NCBI GenBank assembly: GCA_031278395.1
Contig: JAITKM010000063.1
Coordinates: 1-15,293, forward strand
DNA from: Deltaproteobacteria bacterium
GTDB lineage: Bacteria; Bdellovibrionota_C; UBA2361; SZUA-149; JAITKM01
Reading direction: 5' to 3'
DNA: 15,293 nucleotides
Both the position numbers and the translations under genes were made by a program. Positions 7,931 to 15,065 of this stretch are shown here, one piece after another; the first letter of the stretch is position 1, and the number at the start of each line of letters is the position of its first letter. The notes below the pieces were generated by a model, which searched no databases, was not told the DNA's origin, and saw nothing but the letters and a program-made list of their open reading frames with translations.

Positions 7931-9010
7931 ATGTCAAAATTAAAAATAGAAATCAAAGAATTAAATTCCAAAAATTTAAAACAACCACCGCAAGTTGGTG
8001 AAAAATTAGATTTTGGTAAAAATTTTACTAATCGAATGTTTAAGATGAAATGGACGCCAAGTGCAGGCTGGCATGCAGCAGAAATTTGCGCATATGGCAA
8101 TTTTTCGCTTTCGCCGGCGGCTTTAGTTTTGCATTACGGGCAGGAGATTTTTGAAGGAGTAAAAGCCTATCGTTGGGCAGATGATAGTATCGTTTTATTT
8201 CGTCCACAAGACAATATTGCCCGCATGAATGTTTCAGCCAAAAGGATGTGTTTGCCACAGCTCCCAGAAGAAGATGTTTTGTCAGCTCTGATTGAACTTA
8301 TAAAACTAGAAAAGGATTGGATACCAAAGTCAGAAGGGGCAGCTTTATATATTCGTCCAACGATGATTGGGATTGATCCATATATTGGGTTAAAGTCTGC
8401 AGAAGAAGTGTTGTTTTATATTATTTTAACGCCAGTGGAGGCTTATTATACAAAACCTATAGCCATTATGGTTGAAGATAAATATGTGCGAGCAGTTCGT
8501 GGTGGGACTGGCATGGCTAAGACTGGCGGTAATTATGCAGCTAGTATTTATCCGATTACGCTTGCTAAAGAAAAAGGTTATGACGATATTTTGTGGCTTG
8601 ATGGTGTTGAGCAAAAATATGTTGAGGAAGTAGGGTCAATGAATATTTTCTTTGTCTATAAAGACAAGTTAGTAACTTCTATTTTAAATAATTCAATTTT
8701 GCCTGGTATAACTCGCGATTCAGTTTTAAAACTTGCTCGCTATTGGGGACTGGAAACAGTTGAGAAAAAATTAGATATTCATCAAATTGTAGAGGATTTG
8801 AAAGCCGGACAAATCACTGAAATTTTTGGTTCTGGCACTGCGGTTATAATTTCTCCGGTTGGCTTGTTAGCTACTACGGAAGAAGAATTTGTTATTGGCG
8901 AGGGCAAAGATAAGATTGGCGCATTAACTCAAAAATTTTATAATAATCTGACAGGTATTCAATATGGTAAAACCAAAGATGCCTTCGGTTGGATTGTAAA
9001 GGCTATCTGA
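7931..9010 (+). CDS. ilvE: branched-chain amino acid aminotransferase (fold-type IV)
   Basis: This PLP enzyme interconverts leucine, isoleucine and valine with their 2-oxo acids, using glutamate/2-oxoglutarate. At 359 residues it belongs to the longer BCAT form shared with eukaryotes, not the ~300-residue E. coli form. Lys197 in GGTGMAKTGGNY is the expected Schiff-base lysine. EVGSMNIFF (233-241) matches the conserved EVG(T/S)xN motif, and FGSGTA binds the phosphate end. LHYGQEIFEGVKAYR near 67-81 is also characteristic. No Shine-Dalgarno sequence is visible before the ATG, and an in-frame TAG lies just upstream, so the start is fixed but initiation may be weak or SD-independent. It could be co-transcribed with topA, since no terminator is visible between them. 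Confidence 0.96.
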   Translation: MSKLKIEIKELNSKNLKQPPQVGEKLDFGKNFTNRMFKMKWTPSAGWHAAEICAYGNFSLSPAALVLHYGQEIFEGVKAYRWADDSIVLFRPQDNIARMNVSAKRMCLPQLPEEDVLSALIELIKLEKDWIPKSEGAALYIRPTMIGIDPYIGLKSAEEVLFYIILTPVEAYYTKPIAIMVEDKYVRAVRGGTGMAKTGGNYAASIYPITLAKEKGYDDILWLDGVEQKYVEEVGSMNIFFVYKDKLVTSILNNSILPGITRDSVLKLARYWGLETVEKKLDIHQIVEDLKAGQITEIFGSGTAVIISPVGLLATTEEEFVIGEGKDKIGALTQKFYNNLTGIQYGKTKDAFGWIVKAI

Positions 9011-9026
9011 GTAATCTTGAACTTAG

Positions 9027-9057
9027 CGCTTTAAGAAAGCGTGTTATAATTTTTTTC
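9027..9057 (+). terminator. weak intrinsic terminator after ilvE
   Basis: CGCTTT (9027-9032) pairs with AAAGCG (9036-9041) around a 3-base loop. A T run follows at 9050-9057, after an 8-base gap. The short stem and the gap make it a weak candidate. It lies between the convergent ilvE and yicC genes. Confidence 0.45.
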
Positions 9058-9064
9058 AACTAAC

Positions 9065-9970
9065 TTACTCGATATTCTGTACCTGTTCTCGAAGTTTTTC
9101 TAAGATAGCCTTGGCGGAAATAACATAACTGCTAATTTCGCTATTTTGGGCTTTTGAACCAAGGGTATTAATTTCACGTCCCATTTCTTGAATTAAAAAA
9201 TCCATTTTTTTGCCCGCTTCTTGCAGTTCAAGAAAATCTAAGAATTGTTTGTAATGTGAATCAAGCCGGACTAGTTCCTCTGAAATATCAATCCGGTCTG
9301 CCAGAATTGCAATCTCTTGAGCCAGACGGTTGGGCTCAATTTCTAATTTAAAATTTTCTAAACGGCTTTTTAATTTCTCACCAAGTTTTTGAGCTAACCC
9401 ATTTGCTTGGTCCCGAATTTTAGCTGTAATTTGGGCAAATTGTTCAAGATAATCTTTTAAAACTACTTTTAAATTTGTTCCCTCAACTGCGCGTTGTTGT
9501 ATCAGTTCAGCTAATGCCACGCTAAATGTTTGTAACACAATATTTTTGTCCTCTTCGGTAAAGCTTTCCTCGATAATATTCTCGCTGACTTGCCCCTCTA
9601 GTATTTCTTTTTTATTTAACAAATTAGCCAAAATTAACGGCATCACGTCTTCTTCCTTGGCTCTAGCCAGTATAATGGCTTGTTTAGATAAATCTAAATA
9701 ATTTTTTAAATAGGTGTGGTTTAACTCAAAGGTTGGTTTGTCGGAAAGTTTATTATTAAGTTTAACTTTTCTTGTGAACATAATTTCCAAATGCCCACGC
9801 TTAACCCCACGCTGAATTTCTTTTAACAAGAGTGTTTCACACTCATCAAATAAGGAGGTTGTTTTAAATGACACATCTAAAAACCTATGATTTACAGATT
9901 TAATTGTAATACTTAATGAATATTTATCATTTTCAAAATTGGCTTTACCAAAGCCAGTCATGCTGTTCAT
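9065..9970 (-). CDS. yicC: YicC-family endoribonuclease
   Basis: YicC proteins are bacterial endoribonucleases linked to RNA turnover and stress survival. This protein of about 300 residues opens with the hallmark MTGFGKA and has the early VNHRFLDV segment. Its C-terminal domain (DUF1732 type) includes LDSHYKQFLDFLELQEAGKK, DFLIQEMGREINTLGSKA, and a final helix. I prefer the ATG at 9970, giving MNSMTGFG, which matches family starts; an in-frame TTG two codons upstream (9976) is possible. An AAGGA motif lies about 10 bases before the ATG. It is the last gene of the minus-strand trxA - kinase - yicC cluster, 27 bases past the kinase stop when read from this start. Confidence 0.92.
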   Translation of the reverse strand: MNSMTGFGKANFENDKYSLSITIKSVNHRFLDVSFKTTSLFDECETLLLKEIQRGVKRGHLEIMFTRKVKLNNKLSDKPTFELNHTYLKNYLDLSKQAIILARAKEEDVMPLILANLLNKKEILEGQVSENIIEESFTEEDKNIVLQTFSVALAELIQQRAVEGTNLKVVLKDYLEQFAQITAKIRDQANGLAQKLGEKLKSRLENFKLEIEPNRLAQEIAILADRIDISEELVRLDSHYKQFLDFLELQEAGKKMDFLIQEMGREINTLGSKAQNSEISSYVISAKAILEKLREQVQNIE

Positions 9971-9997
9971 AATCAAATTTTCCTTTTTAATATTTAA

Positions 9998-10816
9998 CTA
10001 CATATCTAATCCTATTCCTTGGCAAAAAGGGCGCACTATTAATTCTGTTACTTCATGTTTTTGAGCAGATCTAGTAAAACGCTTAATCAGTTTAATAGCA
10101 TAAAGTTCTTTTGCGCTTTTATCAAAACGAGTTGATTTATCAAAATCAATAATCCAGACTTCGTTAGTTTCAGGATTGACTAGCAGATTACCAAGATGAA
10201 AATCACTATGGTAAACGCCAAGTTCTAACATTTCACGGGCTTCTTGCCCGATTAAAAACGCAAGCGCAATAATTTTTTCACGCTCGACGTTTGGAGATTT
10301 TATAAATTCCAAAAAATTAATAGTATTTTCAATAAATTCTGTTGCGACATAGCCTACATAAAACAGCCTGTTCGTAGTTGGCTTAACCAAGGCACCAATT
10401 GGACATGGCACGTTTAAACCATTGTCGTAGAGATATTTTAAATTATTAATCTCGGTTAAAGGACGAAATTGAGCAAACTCTGAGCCAACTTCGGAATGAA
10501 TGAACGCGACAAGATTACTTAGCAGTGCCGGATTTAAAAATTTATTTTTTAAAATTTTGCCAATTAATCCGCCACGAAGACATTGGCGCATAACAATTTT
10601 TTTATTAACTAAAGAAACTTGGGCTATTTCAAAAACTTTAACTTTCCCACGTCCCAGCTTGATCTTAGAGTTAAACTCATTCGGGTTGAGGTTTGCCTGG
10701 CAACTTTCCAGTTGTTTAATAAAGTCCTGAAAATTTGCTACATTCAAGTCGTAGGCGCTATTAACCCAACAAGTTAAAGTTTGTGTCTTGTATTGAAAAA
10801 ACTGGATTAGATTCAT
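9998..10816 (-). CDS. lipopolysaccharide-core/Kdo kinase-like protein
   Basis: The 272-residue protein has the fold markers of the small-molecule kinase group containing KdkA (Kdo kinase) and WaaP/InaA. MRQCLRGGLIGKILKNKFL (76-94) matches the basic RRGG-type segment of that group. VYHSDFHLGN (201-210) is the catalytic loop with Asp205 and Asn210. IIDFDKSTR (222-230) supplies the metal-binding Asp. Members phosphorylate sugars in the LPS inner core at the cytoplasmic face, which implies a diderm envelope; the exact substrate here is inferred. It sits 26 bp after trxA and just before yicC. No clear ribosome-binding site precedes the ATG. A more general RIO-like or bud32-like kinase is the alternative. 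Confidence 0.8.
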   Translation of the reverse strand: MNLIQFFQYKTQTLTCWVNSAYDLNVANFQDFIKQLESCQANLNPNEFNSKIKLGRGKVKVFEIAQVSLVNKKIVMRQCLRGGLIGKILKNKFLNPALLSNLVAFIHSEVGSEFAQFRPLTEINNLKYLYDNGLNVPCPIGALVKPTTNRLFYVGYVATEFIENTINFLEFIKSPNVEREKIIALAFLIGQEAREMLELGVYHSDFHLGNLLVNPETNEVWIIDFDKSTRFDKSAKELYAIKLIKRFTRSAQKHEVTELIVRPFCQGIGLDM

Positions 10817-10842
10817 TATTCTGCATGGTTTGAAGCTGGAGG

Positions 10843-11172
10843 CTATTGTAAGGCAGCGTTGATAATTTTGAGTAGTTCGGATTTATCTTTGGCGCCGATA
10901 AACTGCTCGCATTTTGCGCCATTTTTATAAAGCACAAAGTTTGGAATACTACGGACATTATTAGCAGTAGCAAATTGTTGATTAGTAGTAATATCAACTT
11001 TGACAATTTTTAGTTTGTCAGCCATTTCCTCAGCTAAATTTTCTAAAATTGGCGCCATAGCTTTACAGGGGCCACACCAAGGCGCCCAAAAATCGACTAA
11101 AACTGGAAGATTGGCTTCTATGACTTCTTTTTGAAACTGTGCATCGGTGATTTCTTTTAACTTTTTAGACAT
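10843..11172 (-). CDS. trxA: thioredoxin
   Basis: This 109-residue protein is a full-length classical thioredoxin, the cytoplasmic disulfide reductant. The redox motif WCGPC is at 32-36 inside VDFWAPWCGPCKAMAP, and the cis-proline loop RSIPNFVLYKNG follows at the expected place. The C-terminal helix KSELLKIINAAL is typical. AAGGA lies about 11 bases before the ATG. It is the first gene of the minus-strand cluster with the kinase and yicC. The upstream region is AT-rich and no strong promoter stands out. Confidence 0.97.
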   Translation of the reverse strand: MSKKLKEITDAQFQKEVIEANLPVLVDFWAPWCGPCKAMAPILENLAEEMADKLKIVKVDITTNQQFATANNVRSIPNFVLYKNGAKCEQFIGAKDKSELLKIINAALQ

Positions 11173-11377
11173 TTTTTAAAGTTCCTTGCTTGATCTTTGT
11201 TGATAATTTTAAGCTGCCACCTTAAACCACTCCACTATTTTTTTGCAATGCAATACTTTTAGCGTAAAATTTTCTTTCAATTCTCCTCTGCACACTCTGT
11301 ATGTTAAAAATGTAATTATTTCAATAAATAAAACTCTTATCTTAAAAGTGCCTTAAAATTATCTTTAGTTAATAAAT

Positions 11378-11627
11378 TTACTTCCTCTTTTTAACCCCAA
11401 TCACTATCTGATTATATCTTTTATGTGAATTTTCTATTTGAAGAATATCATTTGTTGTAATAATAGGTGGCTTATTGAATTTATGTTTAAAATCAGAAAA
11501 ATTTATTATTTAGCTTTTCTATTATTAATAATAAAGCAGTAATTATAGAAACGAAAATAAAAGAGAAAATTTTGTTGTCAAGAAATTTTTTAGGAAATTT
11601 GCTCAAAACTGGAATTTTAACGGTTAC
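11378..11627 (-). pseudogene. decayed gene remnant (3' part), frameshifted
   Basis: On the minus strand two overlapping open frames read like adjoining parts of one protein. The upstream block (11627 down to 11493) includes KIPVLSKFPKKFLDNK, then a hydrophobic stretch, FSFIFVSIITALLLIIEKL. The downstream block (11509 down to the TAA at 11378-11380) includes HKFNKPPIITTNDILQIEN and ends in YNQIVIGVKKRK. A single frameshift near 11495-11510 would join them. A third short piece, MLSAAIGILIGNR, lies just upstream in yet another frame. The simplest reading is the tail of a membrane-associated protein that has lost its 5' part. I do not recognise the family with confidence. It fills much of the 555-bp gap between trxA and the UDP-glucose pyrophosphorylase gene. 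Confidence 0.5.
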
Positions 11628-11727
11628 CTATTAAGATTCCAATTGCGGCGCTTAACATTCTTCTATAGACAACGCAAAATATTAAGTTTACTAATTTTAA
11701 AAATTAGCAATTAAGGAGAATAATTAT
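11628..11727 (+). promoter_or_regulatory. upstream region of the UDP-glucose pyrophosphorylase gene
   Basis: A near-perfect palindrome CTAATTTT-A-AAAATTAG spans 11691-11707, directly before the ribosome-binding site AAGGAG (11713-11718), which is 9 bases from the ATG. It could be a protein-binding site or a small 5'-UTR hairpin. A TATAGA hexamer near 11664 is a possible -10. Between this region and trxA (11173-11377) I see only AT-rich sequence that should hold the trxA promoter, including TTGCATTGCAA as a short palindrome. Confidence 0.35.
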
Positions 11728-13143
11728 ATGTCAACAACCCAAACCATCATTGAAAAGCAATTTCCGATAATTGAACAACTTATGCAAAAAGAAGGTCTGT
11801 CCCAACTAGTTATTGAGAGTTTTAGATATAACTATGAGCAGGTAGTTCAGGGCGCAACGGGCTACATTGAGCAGAGTATGATTTCTCCAATTGAAGATTT
11901 AATATCTGATCAAGAATTAGACGCATTTGAACAAGTTGGTTTGGCTAATATAGATAAGCTTGCGATTATAAAACTAAATGGCGGGCTTGGGACAACTATG
12001 GGGCTAAATGCCTCTAAAGCTTTGTTACCTGCCAAAAACGGGCATTCTTTTTTGGAGATTATTATCAATCAAATTCTTTATCTTAGAAAAAAAATTAACG
12101 TCGCAATTCCTCTGATTTTTATGAATAGTTTTCGTACTGAAAATGATACCTTAGCTGCCTTGGCGCAATATCAAGACTTTTACAGCGGACAAAACGAGAT
12201 ACCAGCTACTTTTTTTCAAAACAAAGTTCCTAAAATTAAGGCTGACGATTTTTCGGCTGTCAAATGGCAGAAGAATCCAGAGTTAGAATGGTGTCCGTCG
12301 GGACATGGTGATATTTGGACTTCTTTAGTTCAGACTGGTTTATTAGATACGCTGCTGCGTAAAGGTTATGAGTATATCTTTGTTTCTAACGGTGATAATT
12401 TAAGTTCAACCTTTTGTCCTAAAATTTTTGGCTGGACTTTCCAAAATAAACTTCCTTGGCTTTCAGAGACCACGACCAAAACTCTTAGTGATATTAAGGG
12501 CGGACACTTAGCTAAATTTAAAGATGATCGTCTGATGTTAAGAGAAATTGCTCAATGTCCACCAGAGCAAATGGATGATTTTTTAAATGTCGAAAAATAT
12601 AAATATTTTAATATCAACAGTTTGTGGGTAAATTTAGAAGCTTTAAAAGAAACTTTAAGTCAAAATAATAATGTTTTAAAATTAACGCTTATTCGTAATG
12701 AAAAAAATGTAGATCCAACTGACAAAAGTTCGCCTAAAGTTTATCAGTTAGAAACCGCCATGGGCGCCGCAATTTCATGTTTTGCTGGAGCCAGAGCAAT
12801 TAATGTTTCCCGTGCCAGATTTACTCCTGTTAAAGATACGGGTAACCTTTTAAATGTCTGGTCTGACAATTATGTTTTAGAAGAAAGTTGGAAAATTTCT
12901 AAAAAGAGAAAAGAAGAAACTGGAGATATAGTAGTAAAACTTGATCCTAGATATTATCAAAACATTACTGACTTTACTCAACGTTTCCCGAACGGCGCAC
13001 CGTCTTTAATAGACTGCAAGAGTTTGATTATTAAAGGCGATTTTGTGTTTGGCAAAAATGTTGTGCTCAAAGGCAATATTGTGTTGGAAAATAACCATGA
13101 AGTGCAAAAGGTAATAGAAGATAATACTATTTTAAATGGTTAA
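11728..13143 (+). CDS. UTP--glucose-1-phosphate uridylyltransferase (UDPGP family)
   Basis: This 471-residue enzyme makes UDP-glucose from UTP and glucose-1-phosphate. It belongs to the eukaryote-like UDPGP family, not the ~300-residue bacterial GalU type. Evidence includes LNGGLGTTMGLNASKALLP (near 83-101, nucleotide loop and catalytic Lys), CPSGHGDIW, FVSNGDNLSS (uridine and metal-binding Asp), FNINSLWVNL, and LETAMGAAI. A C-terminal beta-helix-like tail (LIIKGDFVFGKNVVLKGNI) is also present. A good AAGGAG ribosome-binding site precedes it. UDP-glucose feeds glycogen, polysaccharide and LPS synthesis, which fits the LPS-type kinase nearby. It is monocistronic and converges on the AAA+ gene, with a palindromic repeat between. 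Confidence 0.93.
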   Translation: MSTTQTIIEKQFPIIEQLMQKEGLSQLVIESFRYNYEQVVQGATGYIEQSMISPIEDLISDQELDAFEQVGLANIDKLAIIKLNGGLGTTMGLNASKALLPAKNGHSFLEIIINQILYLRKKINVAIPLIFMNSFRTENDTLAALAQYQDFYSGQNEIPATFFQNKVPKIKADDFSAVKWQKNPELEWCPSGHGDIWTSLVQTGLLDTLLRKGYEYIFVSNGDNLSSTFCPKIFGWTFQNKLPWLSETTTKTLSDIKGGHLAKFKDDRLMLREIAQCPPEQMDDFLNVEKYKYFNINSLWVNLEALKETLSQNNNVLKLTLIRNEKNVDPTDKSSPKVYQLETAMGAAISCFAGARAINVSRARFTPVKDTGNLLNVWSDNYVLEESWKISKKRKEETGDIVVKLDPRYYQNITDFTQRFPNGAPSLIDCKSLIIKGDFVFGKNVVLKGNIVLENNHEVQKVIEDNTILNG

Positions 13144-13193
13144 TTTAAATCTAATAAAACTTGCTTCCTTCAACCTTACTTTAGGAAATAAAA

Positions 13194-13255
13194 CCACAGA
13201 GCGCATAGAGTATTTTTATTACAATCCTCCTTTGTGATCTCTGTGTCTTCTGTGG
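13194..13255. repeat. dispersed palindromic repeat, copy B (CACAGAG/CTCTGTG)
   Basis: CCACAGAGCGCATAGAG (13194-13210) pairs with CTCTGTGTCTTCTGTGG (13239-13255) over 17 positions, with one mismatch and three G-U pairs as RNA. It aligns end to end with copy A at 4760-4822. It lies between the convergent UDP-glucose pyrophosphorylase and AAA+ genes, where it could serve as a bidirectional terminator. Confidence 0.8.
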
Positions 13256-13295
13256 GGTAATAATTCCAGTTGTTAGGTTTTAGCTGTTTCGACTA

Positions 13296-14237
13296 CTACT
13301 CTCCAGTTCTTTCGCGCCACAAAATTTGTTTGATATATCTAGCTTGACGTATGCCTAAGATTTGTTCAACAGAATTAATAACCGCTTCGCCCGGATCTAG
13401 CTCCCGCCCACACGAAGTTTCAAAATCTACTAACTTACCTGCATAATTTGCAATATGAATACCTTCACGAACTGTATAGCTTTCATCGGCTTTGTGCGCA
13501 GTGTCTAAAAATTCCGCTACATAGTCTAAAACTAATGGATTAGTTCGCGGTAAATTCGCCTCCAGAATTTCCCGTTCTTCAACTTTACTTGGACTATCAA
13601 CCATAATTGTGGGTTGCAAACGGGATTTAATATACTCTGGTAACTCAAAACACGACGCATCGTCGTTCATGGTTGCTACATAACGAAAAGCAGGATGAGC
13701 TTTAATAACCAACCCTATAGCAACCGATTCAACATAACGACGAGTATCTAAAAGTGGCGCTAAGGAAGCCCAGGCTTTTTCTTGCATTCTGTTGCCTTCA
13801 TCAAAAACTATAACCGAACCTAAAATCATAGCCGTAACTAAAGAGCTAGCTACATATTCAACATTTGTCCCTTCACCAACTGCCACACCACCCTCAGCCA
13901 CCACAGGGTTAATTAATACATCATTAGGTTTGGTATCCGAAGTTGCTTGAAAAAAATAAACGTCAGATTCAAGAGATTTTGCTACAGAATAGGCAAGCAT
14001 AGTTTTACCAACACCAGGTTTACCCACAAGCTTGGGATTCATTGAAAAGTCTTTTTCGGTATGACAATACCAACAAGCGCGTAGTTGATTAAAAACTTTT
14101 TGGTTACCGACCCAGCGCGTATCTAGTTCAAGTGGACGAGCTAAACGAATTCTAACCCCGTCAATAGTTACGTATCGACAGCCGTGCACAATGTCGATTT
14201 TTAACTCTTCTGCATTTACAATTGTTTTATCCGCCAT
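13296..14237 (-). CDS. MoxR-like AAA+ ATPase
   Basis: This 313-residue ATPase is of the AAA_5/MoxR type. Walker A is GKPGVGKT (72-79) and Walker B VIVFDEGN (142-149). Sensor 1 is ATMND with Asn191, and KSRL near 204-207 supplies a likely arginine finger. MoxR proteins usually act as chaperone-like remodelers with a von Willebrand A-domain partner encoded next door, but no such partner is in this window. A CWYC motif at 55-58, just before Walker A, could bind a metal or form a disulfide and is not a standard MoxR feature that I know of. The ATG directly follows TAA with no visible Shine-Dalgarno. Target and process are unknown. Confidence 0.85.
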   Translation of the reverse strand: MADKTIVNAEELKIDIVHGCRYVTIDGVRIRLARPLELDTRWVGNQKVFNQLRACWYCHTEKDFSMNPKLVGKPGVGKTMLAYSVAKSLESDVYFFQATSDTKPNDVLINPVVAEGGVAVGEGTNVEYVASSLVTAMILGSVIVFDEGNRMQEKAWASLAPLLDTRRYVESVAIGLVIKAHPAFRYVATMNDDASCFELPEYIKSRLQPTIMVDSPSKVEEREILEANLPRTNPLVLDYVAEFLDTAHKADESYTVREGIHIANYAGKLVDFETSCGRELDPGEAVINSVEQILGIRQARYIKQILWRERTGE

Positions 14238-14358
14238 TTAGTTGATAGTTTTGGTGCTATAATTATTTACGCCTTAAAAAATATTAAAACAAAAAATTTA
14301 TTATTCCTACTTATTTATCGGACAAATGTTTAAACAAATTTAATTTTATATAATCTTA

Positions 14359-14398
14359 CTTCATTAGTTTTACCTCTAAAGATCTAAAACTAATGAAG
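14359..14398. other. perfect 14-bp inverted repeat (hairpin 1)
   Basis: CTTCATTAGTTTTA (14359-14372) and TAAAACTAATGAAG (14385-14398) are exact reverse complements around a 12-base loop. No T run follows on either strand, so it is not a classical terminator. It sits between the AAA+ gene start and the candidate HPr promoter, where it could be an operator for one of these divergent genes or the relic of a repeat. The rest of 14238-14608 holds no supportable gene. Confidence 0.75.
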
Positions 14399-14440
14399 CC
14401 TGATTTTAACTATAAGTAATTTTTAGTTTTTTTGAACATT

Positions 14441-14469
14441 TTGATTAAGATTTTGCAATATGATATATC
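14441..14469 (+). promoter_or_regulatory. candidate promoter of the HPr-like gene
   Basis: TTGATT (14441-14446) and TATATC (14464-14469) are separated by 17 bp, a reasonable housekeeping-sigma arrangement. It would give a 5' UTR of about 130 bases that carries hairpin 2. Confidence 0.4.
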
Positions 14470-14507
14470 TTATCCTTCCTTTTTATCTGGGTAGAAGAGT
14501 ATTTTTT

Positions 14508-14539
14508 GCACTTTTTGAAAATTTTTTTTCAAAAAGTGC
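14508..14539. other. perfect 14-bp hairpin in the HPr leader (hairpin 2)
   Basis: GCACTTTTTGAAAA (14508-14521) pairs exactly with TTTTCAAAAAGTGC (14526-14539) around a TTTT loop. A T run (TACTTTTTTT) follows about 14 bases after the stem, inside the predicted leader of the HPr gene. The placement suggests an attenuator, an RNA-stability element or a processing site. The T run is too far from the stem for a standard terminator. Confidence 0.7.
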
Positions 14540-14608
14540 GAGCGTTTTGTACTTTTTTTGGTTTTAAACTTTCAACAATCCTAACTTGGAAGGAGTTTTT
14601 TTAGGTTT

Positions 14609-14902
14609 ATGAAGAAAACAACAAGAGTTATCAAGGCAAAAATGGTATTACATCTTCGTCCTTGTGGCAAGATCGTAAAAGCATTCGAAAAGGAGGCTTT
14701 TAATTATGGAATTAAATCAGCTAAAATTATCTACAACGGTAAATCGGCTGATATGAATAGCGTCTTAGATCTATTACTTCTATGCGTTACTCCAGAAGGA
14801 GAAAAAGAAGAAGAGCTTATAATAGAATTGGAACACGAAATCGATAGTATTCCAGATGTATTCTTTTCCGAAATAGAGTCAATCTTATCCTCTATTGAAT
14901 AA
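14609..14902 (+). CDS. HPr-like phosphocarrier protein
   Basis: This 97-residue protein has the HPr fold signature. LHLRP places His15 exactly where EI phosphorylates HPr. NSVLDLLLL puts Ser51 at the position equivalent to regulatory Ser46. The length is slightly above the usual 85-90 because of an acidic C-terminal extension (EIDSIPDVFFSEIESILSSIE). Typical HPr has HARPA after Leu; here it is HLRPC. It may be a PTS phosphocarrier or a regulatory paralogue; no EI or EII gene is in the window. GGAAGGAG (14588-14595) lies 13 bases before the ATG, a long spacing. The gene lies between a hairpin leader and a strong terminator, so it is probably monocistronic, just upstream of the flagellin-like gene. 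Confidence 0.82.
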   Translation: MKKTTRVIKAKMVLHLRPCGKIVKAFEKEAFNYGIKSAKIIYNGKSADMNSVLDLLLLCVTPEGEKEEELIIELEHEIDSIPDVFFSEIESILSSIE

Positions 14903-14934
14903 GATTAACTTTTATATATCATTTTGATGCGCTT

Positions 14935-14987
14935 GCGAATGTTTTCTTTAGAACTGAAAGGTTTTAAAAAAACATTCGCACTTTTTT
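14935..14987 (+). terminator. strong intrinsic terminator after the HPr-like gene
   Basis: The stem 14935-14979 starts GCGAATGTTTT, ends AAAAACATTCGC, closes on a GAAA tetraloop and has one bulged C, giving about 20 base pairs including G-U pairs. AC and a six-T run (14982-14987) follow immediately. It would end HPr transcription before the flagellin leader. Confidence 0.85.
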
Positions 14988-15065
14988 CGAACTTTCCTAC
15001 ACAAAATCTTTTATATAAATTGAGAATGTAGAAAGTGCAGTCAATCCTGCCTGTGGTATAAAAAC

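Noticed and set aside
4760-13255. The two CACAGAG repeats as part of a CRISPR array
   Set aside because: Only two copies 8 kb apart, each a single hairpin, with no regular spacing and no cas genes.
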